28,686 nucleotides of DNA from a virus, in IMG/VR virus record IMGVR_UViG_3300044699_000126, positions 1 to 28,686 of that record; one strand, given 5' to 3'. Position numbers and translations under genes: made by a program. A model generated the notes under the pieces. It saw only the letters and a list, made by a program, of their open reading frames with translations, did no database searches and was not told where the DNA came from. This document shows positions 18,232-26,050 of the stretch, in pieces; the first letter of the stretch is position 1, and each line of letters opens with the position of its first letter.

Positions 18232-19737
18232 TCATGGACAAAGCCTCCAGCCTGCCTCGATTTCTGCGGGGCTGCCAACGTTCATATCGTTGAAGTCCAT
18301 CATGCCGTCACCTAGCTCCAGAACGAGCGAGACGGCCATGGCGGTCGCGTCTAAAATGTCATCGTGTGCCGAAGCCGGATAGGTTTCCCACTGTTCGAGC
18401 CAGTCGCGCATCCCCCGATGCACATACAATTTGCCGTTCGACGCTAGACCAGCGAGGGATTGCCGGATGCGAACCGGCTTCGCCCGTTGGTCTTTAAACA
18501 CCTCCACAACGTGGAACTTTCCACGGCGTTTCATCTCCTGATCCAGATGCCATTTCAGCGTGGCTTGGTAGGCAATTCCCTCGCAGCGTACCCGCAGCGG
18601 ACGCCATTTCCCGGCGAGTTCGAAGAACGTGTTCGCGGACCAGTCGGGATGATGCGATCTGGAAGTGACGACTTGGAGAACATAGACGTCGCGCGAGGCG
18701 GTCATACCGACGCAGACGTGTGCCTCATAGTCTTTGGACGATAGGCTGCTGGCAACCTGCGCAGCAGTCGGCGGGGGAACCGGATCAATTCCTATCGCGG
18801 TGACCATGTTCAACGGGGGCGTCTCGTAGTAGCGAAGATCCGAACTGCGGAAGTAGGTCCCCTCGTCGGGAACCATCCAGCACATTTTTTCGCGCGCGAA
18901 GTAGCTCCAGGTTTGTTCACGCCTCGCCGCGTCTTCTTCCCTCTTCACCTCGACCGTGGGGAAGCGCTCCTCCCAACGGCTCTTCCCCGCATCATCGTAA
19001 ATCCCGAACTTGCGGAAGCAGTAATCCGGATTCTGTTCAGCGCGAGCAATCAAGTCTTGCGGCCGCATCGGCGTCTGCAGGAGCACCATTTTCGAGTTCG
19101 GTGCTTCCGAGCGCGGAGCCATGGTGTTAAAAATTGAAGCGTAAACTAACTCATTCAGCTTCGCTCTCTGGGTCTCATTGCCGCAATTTTCTTCGGTCTG
19201 CACGTCGTCGAGGCAGACTAAGTCGGGGCGGAACGAGTTGATATTGAGTCCACGTACCGAGGAGGTGATACCGAGACAGACCAGCGAAATGGTCGTTTCC
19301 GGCTTCTGCGGAGAGAGGCGGCAGAGCACGTCGAGGCGGTCACTGTTCCAGATGTTGCCGGGGCGCAAGCCGAATACCTGTGCGAAGGAGAGACCGTCCT
19401 CCGAGTTGCCCTCGATCAGCCGGCGCAGCCAGTCACCGGACTCGTGCGCTTTGTCCGAAGACGCCCCGAGGTAGGCGATGGTACGCGAGGCGCGGTAGGC
19501 TACACTCCACGCCACGTAGGCGCGCAGCAGGGTGGTCTTGGCGCCGCCGCGGAAAACGGCGATGGCCGAGAGCGAGACGTCGGGATTGGTCCAGTCCTTC
19601 CAAATCTCGCGGTGGAATTCGGGGCTACTTTGCCTAAACGCGGAGGGGAAGAAGGTGCGGCAGAACAGCTCCCCGTCGGTGGCGCACAGCGATACTAATT
19701 CGTTGAGGTCGACGGACGGGGAGCGTGCCTGCTTCAT
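18232..19737 (-). CDS. terL: Large terminase subunit
   Basis: An intact 501-aa frame, the longest clean gene here. It packages DNA into the procapsid with an N-terminal ATPase and a C-terminal nuclease. Motifs: a Walker A of the phage type VFRGGAKTTLL (about residues 61-71), Walker B DLVCLDD (172-178), coupling motif MVLLQTPM (218-225), and nuclease acidic residues in AIGIDP (Asp 319) and AHDDILDATA (Asp 459, 460 and 463). EGIAYQATLKWHL is also typical of this region. Length is in the usual range. It starts four bases after the small helical protein's stop. Conservation without any frameshift makes it the best marker for phylogeny. Confidence 0.95.
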   Translation of the reverse strand: MKQARSPSVDLNELVSLCATDGELFCRTFFPSAFRQSSPEFHREIWKDWTNPDVSLSAIAVFRGGAKTTLLRAYVAWSVAYRASRTIAYLGASSDKAHESGDWLRRLIEGNSEDGLSFAQVFGLRPGNIWNSDRLDVLCRLSPQKPETTISLVCLGITSSVRGLNINSFRPDLVCLDDVQTEENCGNETQRAKLNELVYASIFNTMAPRSEAPNSKMVLLQTPMRPQDLIARAEQNPDYCFRKFGIYDDAGKSRWEERFPTVEVKREEDAARREQTWSYFAREKMCWMVPDEGTYFRSSDLRYYETPPLNMVTAIGIDPVPPPTAAQVASSLSSKDYEAHVCVGMTASRDVYVLQVVTSRSHHPDWSANTFFELAGKWRPLRVRCEGIAYQATLKWHLDQEMKRRGKFHVVEVFKDQRAKPVRIRQSLAGLASNGKLYVHRGMRDWLEQWETYPASAHDDILDATAMAVSLVLELGDGMMDFNDMNVGSPAEIEAGWRLCP

Positions 19738-19740
19738 CGG

Positions 19741-20130
19741 TTATTTGTGAGCGGTGTGCGCGGCCGGTGTGGTGGCCGCGACGGGAGGATGCTTGTCGTT
19801 CTTGTCATCCTTGGTGTCCTTGGGTTTGGCCGGATCGCCGAAGGCCATATCGCGGACGTGCTGGAAGGCGGCACGGTCGTCCTCGGCTTGGCGGCGATGT
19901 TCATCCGGATCGTCGAAGGGACCGCGGCCGATGGCAAGATTGGCCACCGCGCGCCACCGGAGCTTGGCGCTCAAGGCCACATCCTTCCAGGCCGGGCGCT
20001 TGGCCTCGGCCTTCCAGTACGACGCCCAGGCTTCGTAGAGCTTCTCGGCCAGCCCTTCGGCGGTATGCTCGGGGCCGGGCGCCGGGAGCGGTGTGGGTTC
20101 CGGCTTGTAGGCCGTATCTTTTTCTTGCAT
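19741..20130 (-). CDS. Small helical protein sharing a domain with its neighbour
   Basis: An intact 129-aa frame between the beta-rich protein and large terminase. The N-terminus is Pro-rich; then GLAEKLYEAWASYWKAEAKR and LRWRAVANLAIGRGPFDDP form a short helical domain with the pattern L-A-E-+-L-Y-x-A ... W ... A-V-A. The same pattern occurs at the N-terminus of the next gene upstream, so the two are related. The C-terminus is a Lys/Asp/Pro/Ala tail (DPAKPKDTKDDKNDKHPPVA), probably disordered. This helical motif is found in small proteins of many phage packaging regions; the function is unknown. Confidence 0.6.
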   Translation of the reverse strand: MQEKDTAYKPEPTPLPAPGPEHTAEGLAEKLYEAWASYWKAEAKRPAWKDVALSAKLRWRAVANLAIGRGPFDDPDEHRRQAEDDRAAFQHVRDMAFGDPAKPKDTKDDKNDKHPPVAATTPAAHTAHK

Positions 20131-20192
20131 TTGTTCAATTCTCCTTGGATCGAATCAAACGAGTAATCGAGTCAGAGTCCCTCGCGAGGACT

Positions 20193-21120
20193 TTACTTTC
20201 CTTTGCCCTTGGCGATGATGCCGCCCGCCAGTGGCGGCTTAACGGCCATGGCTGCCCCGCCGATGGCAGTCTTGCGGGACATAAGCGGAGCCGAAGCCTC
20301 ATCCGCGGCAGGAGCCGTGGAGATCTCGCGGTAGGTGACGTCGACGGTGAGCGTGCCGTCGCCGCCGGTCACGTCCGCGGGTTCGATGTGGAGCATCAGC
20401 GCCGTCGCCTCGGGCGCCACGTTCTGCGGGTAGGGCAAGGCCGGTCATCGCGCCGGTCGAGGAGGCCGGGGTATCGAGGAGACCGGCGGCGGGGAGAGTA
20501 TTCGAGACCGCGGTGCCCGCTGCCTTGACGACGAGCAGGTTCGCGCCGGCCACGTAGGCGAGCGTGCCGAACGTGTAGGAGAGCGCCGCGGAGACGAACT
20601 GGAGCGCAATGCCGGCAGCGGGGGCGGGGACCAGCGAGATGGGCGTGGCCACGAGCGCGAGGAGTTGCGCCGAGGAGACCGAAGCCTGGCCGGTGATGGG
20701 TTCGGGCAGGTCGACCGGCTCGTCGGTGGCGTGCTGCTTCTTCTTGAGCGGCAGCGGCTTCACGTCGCGCCTTAGATCCTCTTGGACATCGGTGGCGACC
20801 TGGCCGACCACGGCCCAATCGGTCTGGACGTCCGGTGAGAGCGCAGCCCATTGCGGATGCGGTCCGAGGATGTCGATGGCCCTCTCATCTTTCGACTCGC
20901 CGGCGGATGCTTCAAAGAGGATAGGCGGCGGGGGCGGTGGCGCTTCCTCCTCGGCGTCGATCGACTGCTGGGCGACGAGGTACCAGGCGTTCTTGACGGT
21001 ACGCTGGGTCTCGCTCCAGGTGGGGATGGGGGCGAGCGTATCGGCGGTCATCCAGTCGAGCATCTGGGCCTTGGCCGTGTAGAGGCGCTCGGCGAGTTCT
21101 TCCATCGTGGTGTTCTGCAT
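20193..21120 (-). CDS. Helical domain plus beta-rich virion-associated protein
   Basis: ATG 21120 follows the upstream stop by one base. The N-terminus MEELAERLYTAKAQMLDWMT and VKNAWYLVAQQSID is the same short helical domain as in the neighbour. After a Pro-rich linker comes a beta-rich part beginning ASVSSAQLLALVATPISLVP, then AGIALQFVSAALSYTFG and LLVVKAAGTAVSNTLPAAG. One indel near 20435 restores LPYPQNVAPEATALMLHIEP, GGDGTLTVDVTYREIS and the end AGGIIAKGKGK; corrected length is about 309 aa. The 'SA-x-LLAL-x-ATP-x-x-LV-x-APxAG' pattern is frequent in small phage proteins encoded near packaging genes; it looks like a structural beta-barrel. Fusion of the two modules is notable. Confidence 0.6.
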
Positions 21121-21615
21121 CTAACTTTCCTGTTCTTCGAGGGTGGCTTCTAGGGTGAGGGGCGGGGCGCGGCGCTGGAGCGCCCGCTCGCGCGCCTCAT
21201 TAATAATGTTCACGTCGACCTGGAGGTGCGAGTGGACGTGCATGTCGGTCGAGTAGCCTTTGGGGTTGATGTAGCCGAGGGCGGTGAGGGACAGCTTGGC
21301 GGCGGTGAGCAGCTCGCGCGACTCGAGCTCGTTCTCTTCGAGGCGACGGTCGATTTCATCCAGCGAGCGGTGCGCCAAAGAATTCAGCTTCTCCGTGATT
21401 TTGGCACCGACGAAGACCGCCTCCGTATTTTGTTCCTTGCAGGCTTCTAAGTACGCAGCCTGGAACAGATCGTTGTGGAGAACCGTGCTGACATACTGCC
21501 TTCCTAGGTTGAGTTCGATCGCCGCTTCGCGCAACTGCCGATGCGGATTTGCCAAAAGCCATGACAGCAAAGCCCGGTGCCGATGATTCAAACTCTTGAG
21601 TTCAGTGGCCAGCAT
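21121..21615 (-). CDS. Putative small terminase subunit
   Basis: An intact 164-aa frame beginning at ATG 21615 with AGGA upstream. The N-terminus has an HTH-like region (HRQLREAAIELNLGRQYVST), then NDLFQAAYLEACKEQNTEAV and a long helix with LNSLAHRSLDEIDRRLEENE, LLTAAKLSLTALGYINPKGY. An HTH followed by coiled oligomerisation helices, with 'ALGY' before a flexible tail, is the layout of small terminases, which recognise the packaging site. It is the first gene of the leftward cluster that contains large terminase. Without a profile search the call is positional plus fold-like. Confidence 0.6.
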   Translation of the reverse strand: MLATELKSLNHRHRALLSWLLANPHRQLREAAIELNLGRQYVSTVLHNDLFQAAYLEACKEQNTEAVFVGAKITEKLNSLAHRSLDEIDRRLEENELESRELLTAAKLSLTALGYINPKGYSTDMHVHSHLQVDVNIINEARERALQRRAPPLTLEATLEEQES

Positions 21616-21682
21616 TCAGATTCCTAAAAGAGAGGGCCGATGAACCTAGTCAGCGCCCACCGACCCTTCCCCCCGAACGGGG

Positions 21683-21820
21683 ATGGATCACACGAGCGAC
21701 CCGTCCGAGGAACCAATCAACCAGATTGTGCCCAATTCAACCAAGGGCCGCGGATACGGAGGTCGAGTCCGCGACACCATTGCCGCAAGTTTACGCGCCT
21801 TTGCGTCGATTCGTCAATGA
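21683..21820 (+). CDS. Possible 45-aa plus-strand protein
   Basis: A short frame from ATG 21683 to TGA 21820 just upstream of HNH gene C. It reads MDHTSDPSEEPINQIVPN, then STKGRGYGGRVRDTIAASLR and FASIRQ, with plausible composition (acidic start, basic amphipathic end). A GGGG lies right before the ATG, but there is no proper spacing. It could be non-coding leader between the divergent small-terminase and HNH genes. Confidence 0.3.
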   Translation: MDHTSDPSEEPINQIVPNSTKGRGYGGRVRDTIAASLRAFASIRQ

Positions 21821-21827
21821 GTTGGAG

Positions 21828-21833
21828 TAGAAT
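21828..21833 (+). promoter_or_regulatory. Possible -10 element of HNH genes C and D
   Basis: TAGAAT followed by GGATCGAGCCG, matching the leader of HNH gene B over ATCGAGCCG and a following GTGTTG. It lies about 70 bases before the ATG. Confidence 0.4.
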
Positions 21834-21902
21834 GGATCGAGCCGCGCAGTGTTGGAAGCACCGCGTCGGCCCTGACCTTAGTGCTCTTGAAAGGAGAACA
21901 CC

Positions 21903-22203
21903 ATGGCTAAGAAGAATTATAGAACGCCTCACCTTCCCCACGAAAAGCATGGGGAAAAAATAGATCGGTGCTGGTTGTGGAAGGGTAAGCCCAACAACTC
22001 CGGTTATGGAGTTTTCAAGATGCAAGGCGAGAACTATCTGGCCCACCGCATCGCCTACAAACTCGGCATACGGCGTCGATCCCGGCAACAACTACGTCCG
22101 CCACATCTGCAAAGTGAAACTCTGCTGTAATCCGGCCCACTTGTTCCTCGAACCGCGAGACAAGAAGCAAGGGGATGCCGCCTCCCAGGATGAAGTTGTC
22201 TGA
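21903..22203 (+). CDS. Small HNH endonuclease C (frameshifted)
   Basis: ATG 21903 has AAAGGAGA seven bases upstream. It reads MAKKNYRTPHLPHEKHGEKI, then RCWLWKGKPNNSGYG, LAHRIAYKL; an indel near 22065 changes frame to YGVDPGNNYVRHICKVKLCC and NPAHLFLEPRD. This is an HNH_3 core (His, then H-x-C-x-x-x-x-C-C-N-P-x-H-L) in about 100 aa, without the C-terminal HTH of genes B and D. Its stop overlaps the ribosome binding site of HNH gene D, so the two are co-transcribed. Confidence 0.8.
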
Positions 22204-22213
22204 GGAGGCCAAC

Positions 22214-22757
22214 GTGATTACCAACGATTGTTGGACGCTATCTGTCGTGACCGCGAGGAACATCCAAAATTATTGGGTGAAAGTGGATGTAAAGGGACCG
22301 GACGAGTGCTGGCTGTGGACAGCAAACACGGTCAGGGGCTATGGACAGTTCGGGGTTGGACCGGGCCTGAAACGCCGTCACGTAGGGGCACACCGCGTGG
22401 CGTATTTTCTGGGCCACGGAGTTGATCCCGGCGCTCTGTGCGTCTGTCACACCTGTGATCAGCCGCTTTGTCAGAACCCGGCCCATTTGTGGCTCGGAAC
22501 CAACTTAGATAACATGCAGGACTGCGTGGCCAAGGGCGCCGCCCCACCGGGGATGCCAACTACCAGCGGAAACATCCGGAGCTTGTGAAGCGCGGGGAAC
22601 AGTGTTCCCACTCCAAGCTGAAAGAAGCCGATGTAATCGAGATCAGGAGACTTCGTGCCAGCGGCTTGGTGTATCGCGAGATCGCCGCCAAATTCGGAGT
22701 CCACCTAGGCCACATCTTCGACATTGTCAAGGGAATAGCCTGGAAGCACGTCCCTAA
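22214..22757 (+). CDS. HNH endonuclease D with C-terminal HTH (frameshifted)
   Basis: Start chosen at GTG 22214 because GAGGAGG lies six bases upstream; an in-frame ATG exists at 22175. The HNH core is HRVAYFLGH, CVCHTCDQPLCQNPAHLWLG, then NLDNMQDCVAKG. An indel near 22550 restores GDANYQRKHPELVKRGEQCS and the HTH part VIEIRRLRASGLVYREIAAK, FGVHLGHIFDIVKGIAWKHV. The frame as sequenced runs on to 22830, but a one-base correction gives KHVP and a TAA at 22755-22757, matching the end (KHIVP) of its paralogue gene B. It converges with the minus-strand gene that ends at 22754. Confidence 0.8.
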
Positions 22758-23676
22758 CCCTGACCAATCTGACCCTTCAAACCACTGGATGAGCTGCGCT
22801 TGTTGGGCATTGGACTGGGAAGGGTCATAGGTTGAGACCGGATTGCTGTAATTCCACATCCCATCTCATCGGCGCGGGAAAACCGCAGGAGCAGGGCCGC
22901 CCCACCTGTGTTCTTCAAACCGGCGGCATATCTGGCAGCGATGTCTTCAGGGCGGTCTCCCCGCGCCAAACCAGTCGCCGCAACATCAGCCCCCTGGATA
23001 TCACCAACGCCGTAGTCTAAGCCAATATAGGCGAACTCGGTGCGCTGCTTCCCGGACTTGCCATGTTGTTGAGATTCTGGCTGACCACGTTGGCGCCAAA
23101 GGTCTGGCCTATTTTCTGCGCGGCTTCGGGTGTCACGTAGTTTGGGGTTGGGATTACCGGGAGAAGCGAAGCTCACCGGTTGATCGTTGATCGAGGCTCC
23201 CACGTTCTGCGCCCAAGGGTTCTGGTCACCCCAGAAGCCGCCGGTGCCTGCGGTGGAAGCAGAGGCGGGAGTCCGGGATTGGTTTGAATGGGATTGCCGC
23301 CACTGGGCGGAGTGTTGCTGACTGGCGTGCCGCCGGAGCCGGCGGTGGGACGGGTGCCGTCCAAGGGCCATAAGCGCCTTCGGGAGTTTCTCGCCAGATC
23401 CGTATATCCGCCGGGCTGCTCGAATCCGCCGAGGGCGCCGCCCGGAGGGGCGTAGCGACCGGGATTGGGGGAGTTGGTGACATTGGGCATCCCGTCGGGA
23501 CCGAGGCCGCCGCCGCCGGTAGCGGTGCCGGGAGGGGGGAGCGAGGAGCCAGCCGAGGCGCCGCCGCCTAAGATGGGCGTGCCGGGGAGCGAGGCGAGAG
23601 CGCCTCCGAGTCCGCCGCCGCCGAAGAATGGATTATCGATGGGGCGGCCGAATTCGTCGAGCTTGGTGGCAGCCAT
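22754..23676 (-). CDS. Gly/Pro-rich phage structural-type protein (frameshifted)
   Basis: ATG 23676 lies one base after the stop of a small acidic ORF, with GAGG upstream. The start MAATKLDEFGRPIDNPFFGG is followed by a long Gly/Pro/Asn-rich region. Frame changes near 23370, 23270, 23140 and 23020 recover NPWAQNVGASINDQPVSFAS, then NYVTPEAAQKIGQTFGANVV, YGVGDIQGADVAATGLARGD and PEDIAARYAAGLKNTGGAAL. The 'YVTxExAxxI...FGxxVV...GxxxxA...LARGDxPExIxARxxAxL' order is one I associate with phage virion proteins of unknown function. The end is WNYSNPVSTYDPSQSNAQQA and, after one more indel, a stop at 22754. Confidence 0.5.
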
Positions 23677-23677
23677 G

Positions 23678-23841
23678 TTAGGTGAGTTCCTCTACTTCCG
23701 CGGGGTCAGGATCGGGGATATCGGCTTCGCCTTCCTCGGGCGGATACGGTTCGTGGGGTCGAAGAGCTTTTCAAACTCAGGGTCCGGATCAGGCTCGGTG
23801 TCGGCATCTTGATGTTGAGTATATAGCCGCTTGGCGCGCAA
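23678..23841 (-). CDS. Small acidic protein, uncertain start
   Basis: The 3' end is well supported: after an indel near 23745 the frame reads EEGEADIPDPDPAEVEELT and stops at 23678, one base before the next ATG. Upstream is DTEPDPDPEFEKLFDPTN. No ATG is in frame; a TTG at 23841 is possible but overlaps the terminator T-run and has no ribosome binding site. About 50 residues, strongly acidic, no recognised family. Confidence 0.35.
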
Positions 23842-23844
23842 GGC

Positions 23845-23890
23845 AAAAAAAACAGGGCCAGGAGGATCTGCCGATCAGTCCTGGCCCTTA
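23845..23890 (-). terminator. Intrinsic terminator after the PEP-CTERM gene
   Basis: Perfect 10-bp inverted repeat AGGGCCAGGA / TCCTGGCCCT (23854-23863 and 23879-23888), with an inner GATC/GATC pairing. On the minus strand it is followed after two bases by eight T residues (A-run 23845-23852 on plus). It lies 35 bases past the PEP-CTERM stop. Confidence 0.85.
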
Positions 23891-23924
23891 CCAATTACCG
23901 GGTCGTGTTACGGAGGGAGTCTGA

Positions 23925-24612
23925 TTAGGACCGGCGCTTGGTGAAGTAGAGTCCGATCAAACCGGCAGCCATCATTCCATACGTAGCGGGTTCAGGAACT
24001 GCAGGCTCGCAGTCCACGCCTTCGACGCAGAGCGGGTTGACGCCCACTCCGACGTAGAACTGATCGATCAGGGAGATCGTCGCGTAGCCGAGACCTTCCG
24101 AGTCCGAGCCGACGAGGAAAATATCTTTCACTATCTTGAGGTTATGGTAAGCGCCATCGAGGATGATGGCATCGGCGAGCGGACCGCCGGGAGCGTCGAC
24201 CTGACCCTGTCCGGCGAGGTGAGCAATCGGAGCAATGATGGACTCGATCACTTCGGCGAACGACTGATCGCCAACCACGGCGCCGTTGAAGAGGAGCCGA
24301 CCCCGCCGATGGCCAAGGTGGAATTGAGGTGGTAGGCGACGAGGAAATCGGCACTGGCGAAGCCCCCGTTCGAGAGCGCGGTGAAGCCGCCGGCAAAGCG
24401 GATCTGGTTATTGACGAGCGTGACGTCGATGCCGGATGCATCGAGCGGAGCGCACACGCCGATGCCGCCGCAGGTGCGGGTGAATTCAAGTTATCGATGG
24501 TGAGGTTGCCGTTGGTGAGCGAGCCGCCCGCAGCAACAGGGTGCTGAGGAGGGTGGCGTTGAGGGTCATGCTCGACAGGGCGAGCAGGGGACGCGAGGAC
24601 TATGGACTTCAT
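23925..24612 (-). CDS. Secreted protein with PEP-CTERM sorting signal
   Basis: The start is ATG 24612 with GGAAAGG upstream. The N-terminus MKSIVLASP, then (after an early indel near 24585) LLALSSMTLNATLLSTLLL, is a signal peptide. The body is beta-rich: NGNLTIDNL, CGGIGVCAPLDASGIDVTLV, RFAGGFTALSNGGFASADFL, YHLNSTLAIGGVGSSSTAPW, and after an indel near 24270 AEVIESIIAPIAHLAGQGQV and GYATISLIDQFYVGVGVNPL. The C-terminus is VPEPATYGMMAAGLIGLYF followed by TKRRS: a PEP motif, one membrane span and a basic tail, the classical PEP-CTERM signal processed by exosortase. About 229 aa. It has its own terminator and leader hairpin, so it looks like a separately regulated cargo gene. The passenger domain is not recognised. 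Confidence 0.85.
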
Positions 24613-24622
24613 GAAGGTTACC

Positions 24623-24656
24623 TTTCCAAAGTGCTCTTTCGAACGAGCATTGGAAA
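24623..24656 (-). promoter_or_regulatory. Hairpin covering the RBS of the PEP-CTERM gene
   Basis: TTTCCAA-AG-TGCTC (24623-24636) pairs with GAGCA-TTGGAAA (24645-24656): 12 bp with a two-base bulge and an 8-base loop. In the minus-strand transcript the 3' arm ends in GGAAA of the GGAAAGG ribosome binding site, 10 bases before ATG 24612. Folding would hide it. Confidence 0.5.
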
Positions 24657-24674
24657 CAGCCTATCATCGAACCG

Positions 24675-24851
24675 TTACGAATCAATACGGTCGGCGATAA
24701 TATTTCGCATGTGGAGGTCAGCCTGCTTGAGTTGCTCGGTGAGATAGCGGTTCTGCCACTCGAGGATTGTGATGTAGTGCTGGAGAGCGCGGACTTCGTC
24801 GCGCAATGCGGCGATGATCCAGAGGGGCGAGGGCCCCTCTATATTCGGCAT
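24675..24851 (-). CDS. 58-aa coiled-coil protein
   Basis: A clean frame from ATG 24851 to TAA 24675, ten bases after the neighbouring gene's stop. It reads MPNIEGPSPLWIIAALRDEV, then RALQHYITILEWQNRYLTEQ and LKQADLHMRNIIADRIDS. Leu/Ile/Val residues recur every 3-4 positions over about 40 residues, consistent with a single amphipathic coiled-coil helix. The ribosome binding site is weak (GTAGAG). It could be a dimerising regulator or a structural peptide; no family is recognised. Confidence 0.55.
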   Translation of the reverse strand: MPNIEGPSPLWIIAALRDEVRALQHYITILEWQNRYLTEQLKQADLHMRNIIADRIDS

Positions 24852-24860
24852 GAGTCTACT

Positions 24861-25449
24861 CTACACGTCGTAGGTTTTTTCCCAAGCGAGGCCGGTGGCC
24901 CGCGGCGGGATCACGAACTCAACCTTCGTATAGCGGTCGCCGGTTTCATCCTTAAATTCCTCGCCCACCCTGTACTGATGGCCGCCGTAATCGGCGTAGA
25001 GGGTGCGGCCGGGCCAGGGCTGATTCTGAAGCGGCGGCCCGATCGGCGAGGTTTCCCCTTTCGGGTGACGGGCGTCGTAGCCGGGATATTGCGCCACGGT
25101 GTCCTCCTGCGTGCCGGCCACGCATTGCAGGGAATAGAGGAGCGCTGACGGATAGATCTCCACGTTCCGGACGTCGCACTCGTACTTCTCGCCGTTGGGC
25201 AGGACCGCAGTGAACTGGGTCTGGTTTGAGGAACGAAGTCTCGGGCGAGGAGTTGCGCGTGGCATACCACTTCTCGATGGTGTGGGGCTGCTCTTCACAG
25301 AGCCAGGCGAGCTTATCGTGGAACTCGAACCGAATCCCAGCGCAGCGCGGGGAGATCGGCATAGGCGTCGTTATAGAGGTTGTCCGGATTGACGACTCCG
25401 GGCGGAACCGGGGGAATCTGGACCGCGGGGCGGCTTTTGGTTTGGCCAT
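24861..25449 (-). CDS. Conserved-looking protein of unknown function
   Basis: ATG 25449 follows GGAGAAATGAGAAAAAC. Frame changes near 25420, 25330 and 25240 give MAKPKAAP, VQIPPVPPGVVNPDNLYNDA, YADLPALRWDS, FEFHDKLAWLCEEQPHTIEK, then FTAVLPNGEKYECDVRNVEI, YPSALLYSLQCVAGTQ, PWPGRTLYADYGGHQYRVGE and ends TGLAWEKTYDV; about 195 aa. The second half is beta-rich with a 'LPNGEKYECDVRNVEIYPS' strand pair. No catalytic motif or membrane segment. Its stop lies just before the 58-aa gene, so the two are probably co-transcribed. Confidence 0.55.
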
Positions 25450-25474
25450 GTTTTTCTCATTTCTCCTGGACGGA

Positions 25475-25974
25475 CTATTTCAAAATGGAATCGAGGCTGG
25501 GGACGGGTGCGGCGAATCCCTTGAGCTTGGCAACCTGGGCCACCACGTCATTTCTATTCGACACCTCGCGCCGCTTGTCGATGGGGAGCGCGGAAAACCT
25601 GGCTTGCGCCTCCGCCTCGGGAATCTTCAACAGGACGGCCAGGGCCTTCACTACGATGCTGTAGGATTTCTCCCCGCGGCGGAAGACCCCAGTCTCCTGA
25701 CTTGAGCAGGTTCCACAGCTTGTCTGCCCGTTCGCGGGCGGCGCTCGGTGACCCGCGAGCGGTGCAGTACGCCTGCTGGACCCTGGCAATCAGGCCCCAT
25801 TGAGCAAATCATCAATGATGTTCTGCGGGAGTTCGGCGAGATTGAACACCGACTGCTGCCCGTCCTTCCAGTCAAACTGCAAGAGGCCGGTCTTGGTGTC
25901 CCAATCGATCCGGGTCGTAATGAGGATCGGAAGTGCGGCGGCCGGCCGTTGGGAGATGGTTCAGATTCTGGCAC
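25475..25974 (-). CDS. Unknown protein with helical C-terminus (frameshifted)
   Basis: The likely start is GTG 25974 (MPESEPSPNGRP), then a frame change near 25940 to ALPILITTRIDWDTKTGLLQ and FDWKDGQQSVFNLAELPQNI, IDDLLNGA; near 25800 to RVQQAYCTARGSPSAARERA and LWNLLKSGDWG; and near 25690 to EKSYSIVVKALAVLLKIPEA. It ends VAQVAKLKGFAAPVPSLDSI. The first part looks like a small beta domain, the second is helical (charged, with 'ALPIDKRREVSNRNDVVAQV'). About 165 aa. The 'RADKLWNLL...DWGLPRGEKSYS' text resembles small phage proteins of unknown role. Confidence 0.5.
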
Positions 25975-25986
25975 TATCTAGATAGT
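25973..25986. promoter_or_regulatory. 14-bp perfect palindrome at a gene start
   Basis: ACTATCTAGATAGT is perfectly self-complementary and overlaps the GTG start codon of the minus-strand gene ending at 25475. It may be an operator; an AT-rich palindrome at this exact place is noteworthy in GC-rich DNA, but a single copy is weak evidence. Confidence 0.3.
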
Positions 25987-26050
25987 AGCTAAATGCCAGG
26001 ATGGGGTCAAGCGATTTAGATTAGTGGGCGCAACGGAAGCCGGGAGGGAA

